Assembly: GCF_013031355.1 (NCBI RefSeq)
Contig: NZ_WPZO01000009.1
Span: 104,126-168,125 of the forward strand
Direction: 5' to 3'
DNA: 64,000 nt
DNA from: Ruegeria arenilitoris
GTDB lineage: Bacteria; Pseudomonadota; Alphaproteobacteria; Rhodobacterales; Rhodobacteraceae
The notes beneath the pieces are model-generated. The model saw only the letters and a list, made by a program, of their open reading frames with translations, had not been told where the DNA came from and made no database searches. Positions 62,979-64,000 of the stretch are shown here, piece by piece. Positions within the stretch are counted from its first letter, which is position 1, and every line of letters starts with the position of its first letter. A program made the translations under genes and the position numbers.

Positions 62979-63620
62979 GTGGTCGAAAAGACGACAACTA
63001 AAAAGAAAAGAGATGCCGAAGCGACCAAAGCCCGCATCCTGCAGGCGGCGAAAAAGGAATTCGCCAAACACGGGCTGGGCGGCGCGCGGGTAGACGAAAT
63101 CGCCGAACGCGCTAATGCCAACAAACGAATGCTGTATCACTATTTCGGCAGCAAAGAGGGGCTGTTCCAAACGGTACTGGAAGCGGCATACCTTGATATT
63201 CGAAGCGCTGAACGCAAACTGAACCTCGAGGCCTTGTCACCCTCTGACGCGTTGGAATCCCTCGTGCGGTTCACCTGGAAATACTATCTCAAGAACCCCG
63301 AATTCATCACTCTGGTCAACAGCGAGAACCTGCACCGCGCCCGCCACATCAAATCACTGCCCAGCCTGCCGGAAACGACCCGAGGGTTGGTCGAGATGGT
63401 CCAGGACATCCTGAAACGCGGCGAGGAATGCGGTGAATTCCGCCCCGGCATAGATGCGACCCAATTGAATATCACAATCGCCGCGATCGGCTATTACTAT
63501 CTGACCAACCGGTTTACCGGGTCCTACCTGTTTCAACGCGACATGATGGACGAACAGGCGTTGAATGAACGTCTGGATTTCAACGTCGAAAGCATCATGC
63601 GAATTGTCCGCAAGGATTAG
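62979..63620 (+). CDS. TetR-family transcriptional regulator of the catabolic island
   Basis: A 213-residue repressor. The helix-turn-helix (about 17-63) contains GARVDEIAERANANKRMLYHYFGSKEGLF. The ligand-binding domain continues to the end. A GTG at 62979 follows AAAGGAGG at ideal spacing, so it is preferred over the ATG at 62961, which has no ribosome site. It is divergent from the ribose-type import operon, and the recurrent GTAAC-N6-GTTAC palindrome is its most likely target. A broken paralogue lies at 13.4-13.9 kb. It would respond to a substrate or a CoA intermediate. Confidence 0.85.
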   Translation: MVEKTTTKKKRDAEATKARILQAAKKEFAKHGLGGARVDEIAERANANKRMLYHYFGSKEGLFQTVLEAAYLDIRSAERKLNLEALSPSDALESLVRFTWKYYLKNPEFITLVNSENLHRARHIKSLPSLPETTRGLVEMVQDILKRGEECGEFRPGIDATQLNITIAAIGYYYLTNRFTGSYLFQRDMMDEQALNERLDFNVESIMRIVRKD

Positions 63621-63789
63621 GCGCGGTCCAAACTGCGTCTCTAAGCCAGAGCTGCCGCAATAGCCGTGACGCAGCACAGCACGATGATATGGGCACCGCC
63701 ACAACGGGCCATCCGTCCTGCGACTTTCAAAGCCCGGTGCTGCGCCGGAACCCTTGGCCTATCTGTTAAGCGTATTCTCTGGGCAAATA

Positions 63790-63811
63790 GGCCCGAAGGG
63801 CCACGTTTTTT
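63790..63811 (+). terminator. Possible Rho-independent terminator
   Basis: GGCCC-GAA-GGGCC (5-base stem, 3-base loop) followed by ACG and six T residues. It lies 170 bases after the TetR gene and before the ManC-type gene. It may end the TetR transcript. Confidence 0.5.
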
Positions 63812-63914
63812 GCAGTTTTGTGAAAACAACACCAAAAAAAAGCCCCTAGGCTTGTCAAAGGAATAGCCATTCTCTAGGACCGAGCGGGAATTAGCTCTAA
63901 TCGAATGGTTCAGT

Positions 63915-64000
63915 TATGTTGATTACGCCCGTCCTCCTTTGCGGAGGTTCTGGAACCCGTTTGTGGCCCTTGTCGCGGAAAAGCTACCCCAAGCAATTTG
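63915..64000 (+). CDS. Mannose-1-phosphate guanylyltransferase, 5' end only
   Basis: The final 86 bases open a frame with [18 protein letters not shown] followed by [10 protein letters not shown]. This is the nucleotide-binding start of ManC/CpsB-type enzymes, which make GDP-mannose for exopolysaccharide or lipopolysaccharide. The GGSGTRLWP and YPKQF motifs are the two diagnostic loops. The gene runs off the window. It lies on the plus strand downstream of the TetR gene and belongs to a different functional unit. Confidence 0.85.

Noticed and set aside
1..64000. CRISPR array, tRNA genes, insertion sequences or prophage
   Set aside because: No regularly spaced repeats, cloverleaf-like sequence, transposase, integrase or phage structural gene was recognised; visual reading could miss a single tRNA.

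Overview
The window looks like chromosome from a marine alphaproteobacterium of the Roseobacter group (Rhodobacteraceae). This is inferred from gene content: many ABC importers, DUF3726, DUF1868, DUF5765, a tricarballylate locus, glutamate-synthase-like flavoproteins and ATGA/TGATG-coupled operons. No rRNA, tRNA, CRISPR array, transposase, integrase or phage gene was seen.

Layout. 0-3.3 kb: TetR remnant, fatty acid desaturase, methyltransferase, DUF5765 membrane protein. 3.4-7.2 kb: class III nucleotidyl cyclase divergent from a response regulator/hybrid histidine kinase pair. 7.5-13.2 kb: 2OG-Fe(II) oxygenase, then a tricarballylate locus (tcuB, tcuA, gntR) divergent from an AbrB-family permease. 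13.4-18.4 kb: decayed TetR gene, then a CUT1 sugar ABC importer. 18.4-27.3 kb: a zone rich in broken genes (flavodoxin-like protein, zinc-type macrodomain protein, ferric-reductase-like protein, DUF900 lipoprotein hydrolase) among intact LysR, SDR, Rieske-glutamate-synthase fusion and antiporter genes. 27.3-28.2 kb: ECF sigma/anti-sigma pair. 28.4-35.2 kb: LysR divergent from ALDH, dipeptidase-like, two uncharacterised genes and an Ldh-family dehydrogenase. 36.3-39.4 kb: 2H phosphoesterase, then queC-queD-queE-queF behind a preQ1-I riboswitch. 39.6-43.6 kb: a polyamine-type cluster of AdoMet decarboxylase, a rhomboid-GNAT fusion, a small anchored protein and a membrane aminopropyltransferase. 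43.6-63.6 kb: a large catabolic island ending in a ribose-type ABC importer and a TetR regulator. 63.9 kb to the end: start of a mannose-1-phosphate guanylyltransferase gene.

Two systems stand out. First, six palindromes of the form GTAAC-N6-GTTAC lie in promoter regions at 14.1, 45.6 (two), 52.3, 52.4 and 62.8 kb. They tie together at least four catabolic transcription units, the ribose-type importer and the older sugar importer. The likely binder is the TetR protein at 63 kb. The importer at 14 kb carries the same operator and has a decayed paralogue of that TetR gene just upstream. The regulon combines sugar-like uptake and alcohol/aldehyde oxidation with CoA transfer, acyl-CoA dehydrogenase, hydratase and a DUF993 protein, a combination I cannot match to a described pathway.

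Second, the 39.6-43.6 kb cluster joins aminopropyl-donor synthesis to a membrane-embedded aminopropyltransferase, an intramembrane protease fused to an acetyltransferase, and a membrane-anchored partner. This suggests membrane-localised polyamine chemistry or protein modification rather than ordinary cytosolic spermidine synthesis.
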